Shown in pieces: positions 27,940 to 41,369 of a stretch of DNA of 64,000 bases. A program made the position numbers and the translations under genes. The stretch's first letter is position 1. Every line of letters begins with the position of its first letter. The stretch lies in the NCBI GenBank assembly GCA_004154925.1, contig QJNS01000146.1, positions 1-64,000 of the forward strand, given 5' to 3'. The notes under the pieces were generated by a model that did no database searches, was not told where the DNA came from, and worked only from the letters and a program-made list of their open reading frames with translations. The DNA is from Monosporascus cannonballus (Eukaryota > Ascomycota > Sordariomycetes > Xylariales).

Positions 27940-28800
27940 TTATAATTACCTAAACACGGCTTCGTTTGGTGCATTTATTTCTTTAAAAAAACAAAAATCC
28001 GTAATAACTTAATAATAATACGTTTTTATAAATATATATATATATATATATATATGATTACCTTAATTATGGCTTATTATTAATATTATAATGGTTTTAA
28101 TTAGGACCTATTTGCCATTTTTAAACCTTAACGCATACAATAATTACAGCCTAAATTCGCTACGTTATTATCCCCTTTTTTAAAATACGATAAATCCGAA
28201 TTTTCCTAGTTTTACCGGGCTACGCCTTTAAAATAAAATATACGTATATATACCTTAAATTTCTGATATTAACATAAAAATAATTAATATAACATTTAAA
28301 AATTTTATTTATAATTAGGTTTTATATAATAATTTAGGCCGAATTATTAATTCGATTATTTAGATTAATTGATTAATTAACGTATTAAAAAAAGAATAAA
28401 TACGTAAATAATTATTAACATGCAAAAATTAACAGAAATTTTAATTCCTGCTAATTAGGACCCCGTTATATATAAATACCATAATATATTATATAAGGAA
28501 TTTATAACTTTTACAAAAGGGCTTAAATTTCGCCGCCCGTCAAAAAAGTTATTATTCGAAATTAACGTAATCCATACCATTTTAAATAAAAATTAACGTT
28601 TTATAAAAGCGCTTGCCCTTAATTAATTTAAATTTTTAAACCAAATAATTATATATTTAAGGAAAAAGCAATAATCGTATAATACAAAACGGAAAATAAA
28701 ACGGTTTCGTAATAATAACGATCTGGATATTTTTATATATTTTTTTCATAATTTTAATTATTATGGTTAAAATAATTTCCGAAATTAACGATAATTACCT
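27867..28800 (-). repeat. Inverted terminal segment F (left)
   Basis: About 0.93 kb that is the inverted counterpart of 38,745-39,663. Shared stretches include AAGTACCGCTC, AATCCCAAATCCCCGTAACG, a TA dinucleotide run (28,030-28,056), and the sequence around 28,440-28,520 matching 39,010-39,090. Together the two segments bracket arm R like long terminal inverted repeats of an element of about 11.8 kb. No coding capacity was seen. Confidence 0.6.
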
Positions 28801-28809
28801 GCCTTATTT

Positions 28810-31800
28810 ATTAGGTAAGTTTTTAATATTTTCGGATTTATTACAGAATAATATCAATATATTAAAAAAGTTAAATATTTACAAAAATTATTATATATTA
28901 AATAAAAATATAATTTAATTAATAAAGAAAATTCCAAAAATCATATTAATTTCTTTATAATAATATAATTTTAATTAAGATAAATTGCATTTTATAATTA
29001 GGTACGATAAAACGATATTATATTTTAATAAAATAACTTTAATATTTAAAATTATATTTATAATATAACGTTTCGATATAATACCGTTATACGGAATATT
29101 ATTATTACCTTTATTTATTATTATAATTATATTTCTAATAAAAAATTAAAATAATCTATATTCCGGCTTAATTAATATTATAAAATAAAATAATTTTATA
29201 AAACGTTATAATAATATTTGTTATTATTTAATATTTTTTATTAATTCGTAATTAATATTATCCGGACTTTATTTCCGGCTTTTATTAATATATTTTATAA
29301 ATATAATAAGCAGAAATTCCCCGGTTTTCCCAAATTAAAACATATACCGTATAATAAACGCTATTCGATTTCGTTAAGTATAATTAACGAAAACGAAAAT
29401 ATTATCGACAGTACTTATAACGTTTATCGAAACCTTTTTTAAAAAATATATAAATTTTTTAAAAAAAATTTATTAATTTTCGGAACGTTTTTATTTTATT
29501 TATAAAAATTAAAAAATAATTAATTATATTTGAAAAATATAAGCTAATTAAACCGAAATAGCCGATTTATATAATAAAAAACGGTAATTCCTTTTTATTT
29601 TTCCTTTATTCCATATATAAATATATTTTTTATTTATAATTATACGTACTTATTAGCCCCATAATATAAATAAAATATATAAAATATAAATAAATTAAAA
29701 ATAAATCGTTAATTTTTAAATAAAATAATATAATTATATTAAAAATTGCCAAAATTTTCTTTTTTTAAACCCTTTATTTTTTATATGCATAATATTTACA
29801 TATTTATGTTATTTCTGCAAAAATTATATATTTAATACGAATTATTTTTAATAAAAACGTTTAATATATATAAAATTTCCCGGAATATTTCGATCGAAAA
29901 TTTTTTTTCGAAAACCGAATTTACCGAATTCATAAAATATATATGCTTTTGGTTAACCGTCGCCGAGTTTAAATTTATTATGTATAATATAATTTTTAAA
30001 TATTTTGGTTACGCCGGATAATTAAAAGAAATATTACGGAATTTTAATTAAGATACGTTAATAAATTAAAAAGAATTTAACGAAAATCTTTTATTATTAT
30101 TTATTAATAATATTTTACCTAAAAATATAAATAATTTAATAAATAACTTATAAATATTTTATTTTTTAATTTAAAAATATAACTTATTTATATTTTATAT
30201 TAAGTAACGTAATTTTAATTAAAACGTGCCGAATAAGGCCTTTTTATCAAATAATTATAAGGCCGAAAATATTTTTAATATGGCTAATATTTTATAAGGC
30301 AATAATTGTTTTAATTTTATTAAAAATAATAATTAATTATCGATTAATACTGTTTTTATTAATAAAAATTTACGAAATAATTATTATTTCTTTTAAAAAG
30401 CCCAGATTTATCTATATTTTTCGTATATTATATAATATAATAACATTAATTATATTAGGCGATTAATATTAATATTATTATTTTTTATAAGGTTAATTAA
30501 TTTAATTACGGCAAAAAAATACTTTATTTTAACTGGATATAACGTTTTATAATATCAAATTAAATATTTATTAATTCGATTTTAATATTAAATCTGGTTC
30601 CGACAAAATCCAGAGAAAAAATAAGGAAAATATTTAATCGAAAAGGCGAATATTATAATTTATGGCTTATTGGCAAATTCCGCCGGTCGAAAAATAATAT
30701 ATATAATATTAATATTATTTTTTTCGGAAATTCATTTTTAATTAGATACCGTATATCCCTATAATGCGAATTTTATGCCCGTTATACTTTTTCGCGAAAT
30801 AAGCGTTACGTTATTTGGGATTTTCGTAACGAAATTTTTGAATACATTTATTTTTTGTTTTAAAATTTTTAATTTATTAAGGGATATTTATTTCGAATTA
30901 AAAAGGATAATTAAAAATTCGAAAATATTTTGGCTACGGGCCGTAAAATTATAAAAATTAAGTTTATCGATTTTAATAATACCGAATCTATTATAAACGA
31001 CGTAAGTAAATTTAATTAACTAAATATAATAAAAAACGAAAATTAACTTATAAATAGCTTTAATATAATTACCTGAAAAACTTTTAATACCAAATTTATT
31101 AAGAATAATCTGGTTTAAGATAACCGTAATATTCCGTATATAAAAAAAAATTATAATATTATGGTACAAATTATTAATAACTTAATTAATAATTTTAATT
31201 AAGGCGATCCGTTATTATTATTATTGTCGTCGGATAAATAAAATAAGGATTTATTAAACGAAATCGAACTGTTAATATAGTTTTTTATTTTTTTATTATT
31301 TTATAATATATTTTTATATAAGTGATATAATATTTATATTATAATTTTATTATTAATATAATTTTATTATTTACGTAATCTTAATTAATTATATTTTATT
31401 TAAACGTTTTAATTTTCATAAAATCGTATAAAAATATTTTATTACTTATAATTAAATATAATATATAATTTTAAATTAATTCGTATATCCCGTTTATAAT
31501 TAATTTATTAATTAATATTTTTAATTATTTTCTAAGATTTTTTTTTCCGTTTTACTTTTTTTGCGTATTATTATAACTTATGTATTAATAATTCTTTTTA
31601 CGTTTTCGGGTTTTTAAATTTTATTTATTTTAAGCGTAATATTTATATTTAAATTTTTTAAAGAAAATTTATTTAGATTATATAAAAATGCCGAATATTT
31701 GGGGATTATATATAAATATTTTTCGTTATATTTTTATACATAATTTACATATTTATTATCCGTATAATTCCGTAAATTATAATATTTATAAAATAATTAC

Positions 31801-34800
31801 ATAATATATATTTTTTTAATTAAATAACCCGATTTATAAAGTTGTAAATTTTTTTTCGTATTATTTATATAATACTTAATTTATATAACTTTTTTATTAA
31901 ATTACGAAACCCGTAATTAATTAAAGGTTTATAATTAATTTAATAATTTAATAACTTATAGGACCGGTATAATCCGTTATAACGTAAATTTTATTTTGCT
32001 GGTTATTATTACGGAAAATATCCCGAATTATATTATTAATATTTAATATTTATAGAAATGCCGTATTTTTCCGTAATAAAAAGTTTTATTTATAATATAA
32101 GCTTTTTGTAATATTACCGAATTTATACATTTTTAATAATTGTAAGATTTTTTAATTAATATATATTTGCATTAATATAAAAATATAAGGTATTTTTTTT
32201 AATTTTTCGCCATATTAATATAATTTTATAACATATATTTAATATTTGGAATTAATTATATATAATATATATTTTCCGTAAGAAATATCTTGTATCTTAA
32301 AATAATTAAATATTATTTGATTAATACGAAAATACCTTAATCGGGATTACGTCGTCGGTTTCGCCTTATTATAAATTATTTTAATACCGGTTTTGGCTAT
32401 TTTTGGTTAAAGATTTTGTTACCCGTCTTTAAAGCTATTTTTCGGGGGCAAATTATTTTTATTCTAATATTTATTCCGGTTATTTTTTGGTCCGAGATCT
32501 TATTACCCGTCTTTAAAGTTATTTTTTAGGGACAGGTTATTTTTCGGAAGCAAGTTATTTTTTAAGGATATTATTAGCGAATTTAACTTCTTTAACTAGG
32601 CGAATAAGATTTTTTAAATTTATTTAAAATATATTATCGGGAGTTACGACAGAAATTGCCTTTATTATATCGGCAAGGAATTTATTTACCTTTTATAATA
32701 TCGTAAAATATATAAAGGTATATATTATAATATAAATTTTAGGTATTAAATAAAAGGAAAACTAATTAATAATTATTATATCGGAAATAACATAATTTTA
32801 TATATTAAAATATAATAAATATTTGGAATTATAATAATTATATTTAATATATATTTAATCGAAACAATTTTATAAATTATATTAAAAAATATATATCAAA
32901 ATGTAAATTTTATATAATTTGCATATAATTATTAGGTTTTTTTTATATATTATTATTTCGTTATAAAAAAGAATAACGTTAATTTTTTTATTTATACTTA
33001 ATAACTTATACAAACTTAATAATTTACATATTTATAATTATATAATTTTAAATTTTATATATATTTTAATTTTAATTAAATATATTGCTTTAAAATATTT
33101 TTATAATATATTAATTATTCATAAGTTTTATTCGTATATTATAAATCTTTATATATTTCTTATTTATATTAATAATATATTCAGTAATTATTTAGTATAC
33201 GAATTTTATTTTATTTATTTTATTTTTTATTTTTTATTTATATTTTTAATTTTAATTAAGCCGAATTTATATCGGTAAATTTATAATATTATTAAAATTT
33301 TTAATTATAATTACTTATTTATATATACTTAATATTATGCAATTATTATAATAATATTAATACCATTTAATAAAACAAAATACGGTAATTATATTCGGGA
33401 AATATATAATAATTTAGCAAAAATTTAAACGTATATAAAGATCGTAATAATATTAAGTTAATTTTCGATACGAATTATATTAATTATAACGTTATTTTAC
33501 GTATTTTATTTCTTATTATATATATTATTTTTTAAACCTTATCTTAATTTATAAAATAAACTTTTTTTAAATTAAATAATTATTCGATAAATTTTTAATA
33601 TTATAAAGTTTTTAAAAAATAAATTTTATTATTATATATTAAAAAATATAAATTATTTATCGTTATATATATATTAACGTATATTTTACTTACGATAATC
33701 TCGGAATAATATTTAAATAAATATTCCGAAATTTTAATGATATATATATAATTTATAAAAAAAATAATACAAAATACATTTATATATTTTAATAATTTTT
33801 AAATTTTGTTTTTATTACATTCCGAAAATATTATTAAATAATATATAATATTATTCGTTTTTTATTTATATTAAAATATAATAATAAAATTATCAATACG
33901 GATAATACAGATTATTAAATAATAAGTTTTTAAAACCGTAAAATAAACGTTCTTTATATTACAAATTTAACCGGCGTATATTTCTTAAAAAACCGTATAA
34001 TTCGGGCTATTAGCCGTTTTCGGAAATTTATAATCCATAATAATTTACATAATATAAATAATAATAAGGATATAATAATTTTATAATTTCAATTAAGAAA
34101 AATATAAAACTATAATATGTTCTATAATATATATTATGTAAATATTATTTTTAAAATATTAAACGCAAAAAAACTCCGTAAATATACGTAATTAATTACC
34201 GAATACATAACTTTATATAAAAATTAAATTTTTAAATATCATAATATATTTAATGCTAATATTAAGGACTTCGGCGGTTATTCGGAATATCCGATTATTA
34301 TTATATTTATATAAGATTTTGATATAAAAGAATTCCTAGAACTAGCCGGGAAAAAAACAAAAAAATCCTTAGAACCAACCGGGAACTTAGCTACGCCGAC
34401 AAAAAAAAAACGCAGCAAAAGGAAAAAAGTTAAATCCGGCCATCGACCTTTATTAAGGAAACCAAAAAGCCTTAATTCGAAAAAAAATAATTACCAAAAT
34501 CTTTAATAAAATAACAATAAAATATACGAACGGCTTTAAAAAATATTAATTAGAACCGTACGCCAATAAATATTAATCTTAATTATAAGAAAATAAAGTT
34601 ATAAAACGTAATTAATAAAAATTTATTGTAAATCCGAGATTTTAAACGTTTTAAACTGGTATTTAAAAAAACGAACGTTAAAATAATTATATTAATAACG
34701 AAAAAATAATTTTCTTAATATTAACGAAAAATTATCCATATTATTTATTTATCCGTATAATTAATTTTTTATCTTAATTATTTAATTTAAATGAAAATAT

Positions 34801-37800
34801 TTTAAAAATTAAAAAAATAAAAATATTTTAAAAATTAATATAACGAACTTAAAAAATAACCGGAAAATAAGATTTAAAAAATTTTAATTTGGTATTGTAA
34901 ATTAAGGATTATAAATTAAAGGGATAATTTATTAATAATTATAATAAATTATAATTTGAATTACGTAATACAAAATTTTATTAATTTTTTTAATTAAAAA
35001 GATTTATTATATATTTATTATAATATATAATTAATCCAGATTAAAACGAATTAATATTTCGTATAAAGCTTAACGAATTAAAAATTAATAAAAATAACAA
35101 ATTTAATAAATAAATAATATATTAATAATTTTAATTAATATTATATAAATATTTACAGTTATTATGTTTTACGACCGTAATACCATACCGAAACCGAATG
35201 CATTTTTTGCTATCGGCCTTAATTAAAACCGGCAAAATTTCGTTTTTTAGTTTTTAACTTAATATTATAATTATTTTTTAATTTATTATTAATATTATTA
35301 TCCGATAAATAATATTTATTTTTAACGCGTAATTCCTTAATTTCGATAAAAATTATTATTTCGATTTTTTTCCCGATATATTATTTATAATGTTAAATTA
35401 TGGATTATTACGTTTTGGCGACTCCGGCAATTCCGGTAACGATATAAAAATAAATAAATTATGCAAATATGGATACGGTAACGAAAATAAAGTTAAAAAA
35501 TTAAAAAAAATATTTAAAAACGATAAGTTTTACGCCGATATTACAAATAAAAAAAATTAAAAAAATTTAATTAAAATAATTTAATATATTACGAATTACG
35601 TATATAAATATAGGCATTATTATAACCGAAATTATAACTTTAAATTGCAAAAACGTATAAATTATATGCCGGTTTAATATTTAAATTATTAAAATTACCG
35701 TTAAACCGTTAATTACCAATTTAAACTAAACGACCGTATACGGTATATTTTAATTAAAATAAAACTTAATTTAAAACGGCCTTATAATTCTTTTTAATAT
35801 TTATTAAACCTATAACGTAATAATAATCTATAATTTATATAAATCGGTTTACAATATAAAGATATAATACCGTTATTTCGGATTAAGCGAATTTTGCCGT
35901 TTACGAAAAATTACTTATGTTTTTTATAAAATCGAAAATATAATTTTTTCGTATATTATATATAATATAAAAAATAAGCGGTTTTTCAAAATATCCTAAT
36001 ATTATTATTTATTGAAATTAGGAACCCCCTTAATTAATTCGATTATATTTTGAATTAAATATAAACTTTTAATTTCGTTTAATTTAATTGGAAATTTATT
36101 AAATAAAAATTGTTTAAATTTAATAAAAATAAATATTTATTTTGCCCTTTTACCGTTAAACGAAAATAACCATATAAAAAATAATTTATTCGCTCGTCGT
36201 TTATACCAGGATTTTATTATTTTTTTAAATAATCGCTTTTATTAAATTAGCTTTTAAGTATTTTTACGTAAATATTTTCAAATTTAAAAATTTAAATATA
36301 TAAAGGAAATTAAATATATATATATTATAATAAAATTCAGCCGGAATTAAGTTATTACGATTTTTTTAATATAATAATTTCGTTTTTTTAAATATATTAA
36401 AATCGTTTTACGTATATATTTACTATTAAATAATGTATATTATTAAAGCCTTATTTTTATTTAATACTGCAAATTAAAATTATTTTATTTCGGAAATTTA
36501 AAAGTAATATTTTAACTGGCCGAAAATTAATATTAAAATTTAATAATTATTTGATTTTAATCGGGATTATTTGCAATATATTTTATATTATTTTTTTTAT
36601 TTGAATTTATTATATCGTTTTTTATTATAACCTTCATATTTTTATAAGTAATATAATTTTTAATTTATTAGGTTTCAATTTTTGTCGTTATTTTATTTTT
36701 TTAAAATAAATAATTCGGTTTTATATTTATTAAACGCTTAATAAGGTATAAATAATATGGTTTATTTATAGTTAATTATATTTAATTATTTATAATTACG
36801 AATTATTCGATTAAATCGTAATTATATATTCTTAATTAAAAAACGTTACGGTATATTTTATTATATTATTTAATTAATATTCGGAATATTTATATATATT
36901 TTAAAAATAATAATAAATATAATAATACGAATAAAATTATTTAATTACTTTAAATTATTATATATACGAATTTAATTTTCGTAAAATATTTCGGAATTAT
37001 AAAATTTAATAATTTTTTTACAATTTTTAATAAATACCTTTAATTTATTATGGTTTTAATTAAATAATTACGGATATTTATAATTTTTGTCTTATTATTA
37101 ATATAAATAATTATTTTAATAATAATATATAAATTATTAAATTGAATTAAAAAAATATTACTTAATAATCCGAATATATTTATTATTAAAAAATTTAAAT
37201 ATTTTTAATTTAAATATTAATTTTTAAATATAAGAAAAATAATAATATCGATTTTAGGATAATTAATATTAAAATATTGGATTTTCGCCTTATAATTATA
37301 TTTAATTAAACCGCCGATTTAACGAAAACCGTTATATTTTATAATTATGTTTTTATAATATTATTAATAATTATTATATATATAAATTAAAATATATAAA
37401 TAAAAAAAATAAAACGCAAATTATAAATATTAATATATTTAGGCCGGAAATTTTTTTATTCCGATAATAAATATATTTTATTAATAATAATTAAATTATA
37501 TCGTTATTCGAAAATAAAATTTAATATAATAATTTAAAATTAATAATTCGATATTTATTTAAAATTAAAAATAATATGATTATATTATTTAATAATTATA
37601 TGGTCGAATATTTTTAAATTAACTTTTTCCATATTTACGGATATTAAAATAAAAATAAAACATAAAATTATTAATATAATAATTCGTTATTTTTCTGTTA
37701 ATTTAATTAATAATATAACTTAAATAATAATTAAATAAATTATTAAAAAAATTTAAATAATTAAAAAAAATTTAAAATTTATTTTAATAATAAAAAAGAT

Positions 37801-38620
37801 ATTAAGTATTTTAAAAATTAAATTATATATTATATTGATTTATTTTTTCCGTAAAATATGGCCTTATTTATTAAATATAATACTTAATATAAGGCGAATA
37901 AGCCGACAGTTTAAAATTTTCGTAAGGTTATCGGCCGTAAATATAATATTAATATATAAGTTAATTATATTTATATTAATAAATAATTAATAAAAATATC
38001 GGATAAAAATAAATATTTTATTTTAAAAAATTAAATATTCGAAAATTTAAAATATTTACCTTAAATTTTTAAATATATTATCCGTATTTAATTAATTAAG
38101 AAAAAAATATATTTCGAAATTTATTATAAACGATTTTAAATTTTATATATTATTATTTTAATTTATAAAATTATATTATTATTATATTAACTTAAAAAAT
38201 TAAAAAATTATAATATATATTAATCGGGATTTTGGGTTATTTTTTATTATAATAATTTTTATTTCGTATTAATTAAAATTATTATTATATTAAAAAATAA
38301 AGATTTTAATTTTGCATTAAATTATATAAATTAAAATATTAGGAATTTCATAATTAATATATATTATTAAAATTAATATTAATAATTTTTACGAATTTAT
38401 ATAAAAACGTATTAAACGGAAAAAAAAAATCATAATTTATTATTAGGCCTTATTTTAAAGATTTTATTATTTTTATGGGTATTATTTTTAAAGGAGTTTA
38501 ATTAATATATTAAACCTTTAACAAATACTTCTTAATTAAAAGCTATAGCTGTGGCTACGGCTGCTGCGCCGCAGGCGCAGCCACATCCTCCAAAATGGGG
38601 TCCTGATCACGATGAGGCAA
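28810..38620 (+). mobile_element. Arm R of the large unclassified RIP-degraded element
   Basis: About 9.8 kb matching arm L in reverse order and lacking the Gypsy-1 insert; the unoccupied target TTAAT is at about 37,006-37,010. Coding traces run on the plus strand: about 29,770-30,020 (with LFLQKLYI and KTFNIYKISRN), about 34,320-34,470 (lysine-rich, RSKRKKVKSGHRP), and the GC-rich end at 38,543-38,620 (AVATAAAPQAQPHPPKWGP). None identifies the enzyme that moved it. It is inactive: stops occur in every frame. Confidence 0.65.
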
Positions 38621-38744
38621 CTTACTGGCTTACCACCGGTAAGTTGGTAATCCATCACGTGACCTGCCCCACCGCGCACTTATGGTTGGATCATGGCAGA
38701 CCGTTTCTGGAGGCCGTGGCTCGTTGGATCATGACAATAAAGTA
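38621..38744. repeat. Captured Gypsy-2 LTR-junction fragment, not RIP-degraded
   Basis: About 124 bp matching the end of the Gypsy-2 left LTR plus adjoining interior (21,460-21,580). It begins CTTACTGGCTTACCACC and continues through GTGACCTGCCCCACCGCGCA to GGCCGTGGCTCGTTGGATC. It interrupts the arm R reading frame just after HDEA, which arm L continues into the Cys/His finger. It therefore marks a deletion or recombination between elements. The apparent 64-residue frame across this junction is chimeric and not a gene. Confidence 0.65.
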
Positions 38745-39663
38745 AATAATTGCCGTTAATTTTGAAAATTATTTTAATTACAATAATTAAAATTATGAAA
38801 AAATTATATAAAAATGTCCGGATTATTATTATTATAAAATTATTTCGTTTTCCGTTTTATATTATATAATTATTATTTTTTCTTTAAATATATAATTATT
38901 TGATTTAAATGCTTAAATTAATTAAAAATAAGCGTTTTTATGAAACGTTAATTTTCGTTTAAAATCGTATAAATTACGTTAATTTCGAATAATAATTTTT
39001 TTGGGCAGGTAACAAAATTTATATTTTTTATAAAAATTATAAATTCCTTATATAATATATTATAATATTTATATATAACGGAATTTAAATTAATACAAAT
39101 TTAAAAATTTTATTAATTTTCTTATATTAATAATTATTTACGTATTTATTTTTTAATATATTAATTAATCAGTTAATTTAAACGATCGAATTAATAATTT
39201 GGCCTAAATTGTTATAAAAAATTTAATTATAAATAAAATTTTTAAACGTTATATTAATTTTTTTTATATTAATGCCAAAATTTCAAAATACGCGTACGTA
39301 TATTTTATTTTAAGGGCGTAACTCGGTAAAACTAAGAAAATTCGGATTTATCGCATTTTAAAAAAAAAATAACATAATAAATTCGGGTTATAATTATTAT
39401 ACGCATTAAAATTTAAAAATAACAAATAAATTTTATTTCAAAACCAAAATAATATTAATAATAAGTTATAACAAAAATAACAATATATATATATATTTAT
39501 AAAAAAATGTTTTATTATTAAGTTATTACGGATTTTTATTTTTTTAAAGAAGTAAATGTATCAAACGAAGCCGTTTTTACGTAATTATAACTTAGGCCTC
39601 ACTGGCTCGTTACGGGGATTTGGGATTTAATTGGTTAATATTTAGCGTTATAGAGCGGTACTT
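38745..39663 (+). repeat. Inverted terminal segment F' (right)
   Basis: Inverted counterpart of 27,867-28,800, ending GAGCGGTACTT at 39,663. Beyond this point base composition returns abruptly to normal. It is AT-rich and RIP-like except for its last 75 bp, which include GGCCTCACTGGCTCGTTACG. No gene. Confidence 0.6.
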
Positions 39664-39742
39664 GTCAGCTAGCAGGGGGTGCTCTAGCACCCCATATACG
39701 GAGGATTCCCTCTGATCGGAACATATATGTTCCGGGACTAGA

Positions 39743-40252
39743 TCACCTTAGTGCAGTGCGCGTTCTAGCCAAGGTGCGGCTGAACTTGACGCGAGCCTTA
39801 TCGTTTTCGATTGGCTTGAAGATCATGCTGGAGATGACGGCTCGCTCTCGAATTTCAAACGCAACGGTCGGCAGTGCTAGAACTTCGGTCGCGGCCTCCC
39901 CACTGCGCCGCCTGGCTTTCTCGAATGTATCTACCGAGTCGTGCAACTTACTAATGGCCATATCCAATCGCTCTCGGTGCGATCTTTGATACGTACTATC
40001 AATCTTTCGCTTCACCTCCTCTTGTTGATCGTCATCGAGCTCTGTGGGTGCGCGTCGATCTCGTGATAAGCCAATCCTCACACCAGATTGGATGAGGAGG
40101 TCGTCTGGAGGGCTTCCAAAATAAATAGCCCGAGAGTCGCGTGCAATATGCGTCGGTGTATTGTGCTTTCGTATGTGCTCCCGAGATGGCCCATAGTCTG
40201 GTTCCGTTCCGCTGAAGTGGGAGCGCCTGGTGGATTCCATGAGTTTGGGCAC
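39743..40252 (-). CDS. Orphan ORF, 169 aa, possibly truncated
   Basis: A single open frame of 169 codons, the first after the AT-rich block. I do not recognise the protein. It is hydrophilic and highly charged, with no signal peptide or membrane segment. A central stretch (about residues 70-115: DDDQQEEVKRKI, then HRERLDMAISKLHDSVDTFEKARRR) is predicted helical and could form a coiled coil. The C-terminus is basic (SRTLARTRTALR). The chosen ATG lies within 4 bp of the start of a dispersed repeat (40,256), so the repeat may have cut off an upstream part. Codon composition is that of the neighbouring genes. It may be a gene fragment rather than a functional gene. Confidence 0.4.
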   Translation of the reverse strand: MPKLMESTRRSHFSGTEPDYGPSREHIRKHNTPTHIARDSRAIYFGSPPDDLLIQSGVRIGLSRDRRAPTELDDDQQEEVKRKIDSTYQRSHRERLDMAISKLHDSVDTFEKARRRSGEAATEVLALPTVAFEIRERAVISSMIFKPIENDKARVKFSRTLARTRTALR

Positions 40253-40255
40253 ATG

Positions 40256-40498
40256 TGAGACCCTGCATCACACACAGAAGCATATAACTGAAGAAGAAGT
40301 GTATTAAAGGTTGTATAACCTCTAAAAGGTCCTTTATAGAAGGTGAAGGTGGTGAACCCTCCTTAAATACAGATAAAAATAGTGGTAGCCAAGAGAAAAG
40401 AATACCGAAGTGGCAGAAGCAATTTCCACTAGCCGGTTAGCTAACTAAGCCATGGGCGTTGCTAGGTTCAACAGCACAACAGGGTGAGACGGGTCATG
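40256..40498. repeat. Dispersed repeat family 1, copy 1 (LTR-like)
   Basis: About 240 bp beginning TGAGACCCTGCATCACACAC, homologous along most of its length to 44,261-44,498. Shared blocks include GTGTATTAAAGGTTG, AACCCTCCTT and AACTAAGCCA. It contains no coding sequence. TG start and size suggest a solo LTR; the 3' end is approximate. Confidence 0.55.
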
Positions 40499-40774
40499 CA
40501 AAGGCTCACTTACTATCGATGTTTCTTCCGCAACCTCGCCGCACCTGGTATAGTTCTAACGATTTTTCAAATCCCGCAACACGCCCAAACATACAACTAT
40601 GTCACGGTACCTCGCATAGGGAATGGCCTTGTCTCTTAGGATGCGAGCGCCCTCGGCTGTATTCTTGGCCTCACAAAAAAAAAGGTTGGCATAACACTTC
40701 CTTCATCCATTTAATGCGGAGTACGTCACGTCCAGTCGGTATAACAAGGTCGAATATCCTTGGAACGCTCATGA

Positions 40775-40993
40775 AGTTGTCTCTTAATGTCAGGGAAAAT
40801 GGTAAAGTACGGAGCGAGAGGCAGAAGAAGCAGCCCAGCAGGTGGTTCATAGCATGGGTAGTAAATAGATGACCATTGATGCCTGCCCTTTTCTAACTAC
40901 TCGGGGGCGAAGCCCCCCTATATATACACAAACTGGAGCCACACTGGTGGGTCGCTGGGCCCCGGAAAGGGGGCCGCACCTTGGCACCTGACA
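40775..40993 (-). repeat. Dispersed repeat family 2, copy 1 (LTR-like)
   Basis: About 220 bp matching 60,043-60,285 in the same orientation. Shared blocks include GTAAATAGATG, CTACTCGG and CTTGGCACCTGACA. On the minus strand it starts TGTCAGGTGCCAAGG and carries a TATATATA box followed by a G-rich stem, as expected of an LTR promoter. The far end is approximate. No coding sequence. Confidence 0.55.
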
Positions 40994-41097
40994 CTTAAAT
41001 GCCACTTGGCCACCGCCAACGCCTAAGATATGCGAAACGATCCAGAACACAGGGAGACCTTCGAGACGAAACGTAAACTTTTTCCTATGAGATGAGA

Positions 41098-41369
41098 CTA
41101 GTAAGATGCGGTGTAGCCCCTTTTCTGCTTCATAACGTACGGGGTCCCGTCCTTTTCTTTATTTTTAACATTCTCCAAGGTCACATTCGCCACAATGCTG
41201 TTCCGCTTAGAATCTTTTGAACAGCGAACCTTCATAATATCTACGTCCTTGGACCAAAGCACTTTGTTACTGCCTTTGTTGATCGCACTTCGACGAGGAC
41301 TTCTGGCCGTGTGGCGGTAGCTGCGCCGAGGAGAAGGAGGAGCGAAAGCCCGGACCCGGGTAAAGCCAT
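41098..41369 (-). CDS. Possible small secreted protein gene or its pseudogene
   Basis: On the minus strand an ATG at 41,369 opens MALPGSGLSLLLLLGAATA, a convincing signal peptide, but that frame stops at 41,241. An overlapping frame then carries VDIMKVRCSKDSK, NSIVANVTLENVKNKEKDG and YVMKQKRGYTASY to a stop at 41,098. The frames could be joined in phase by an intron of about 41 nt (donor GTGCGA after LVE, acceptor AAG before DVDIM), giving about 75 aa. The intron would be unusually short, and a frameshift is an equally good explanation. No family is recognised and there is only one cysteine after the leader. If real it would be secreted. Confidence 0.3.

Noticed and set aside
38551..38745. 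64-codon frame in the GC patch of arm R
   Set aside because: Chimera of arm R coding remnant and a Gypsy-2 LTR fragment.
3441..39663. Interpretation of the region as a Starship giant element
   Set aside because: Only a finger-like fragment hints at a DUF3435-type protein; no captain catalytic residues, cargo genes or Starship boundaries could be shown.
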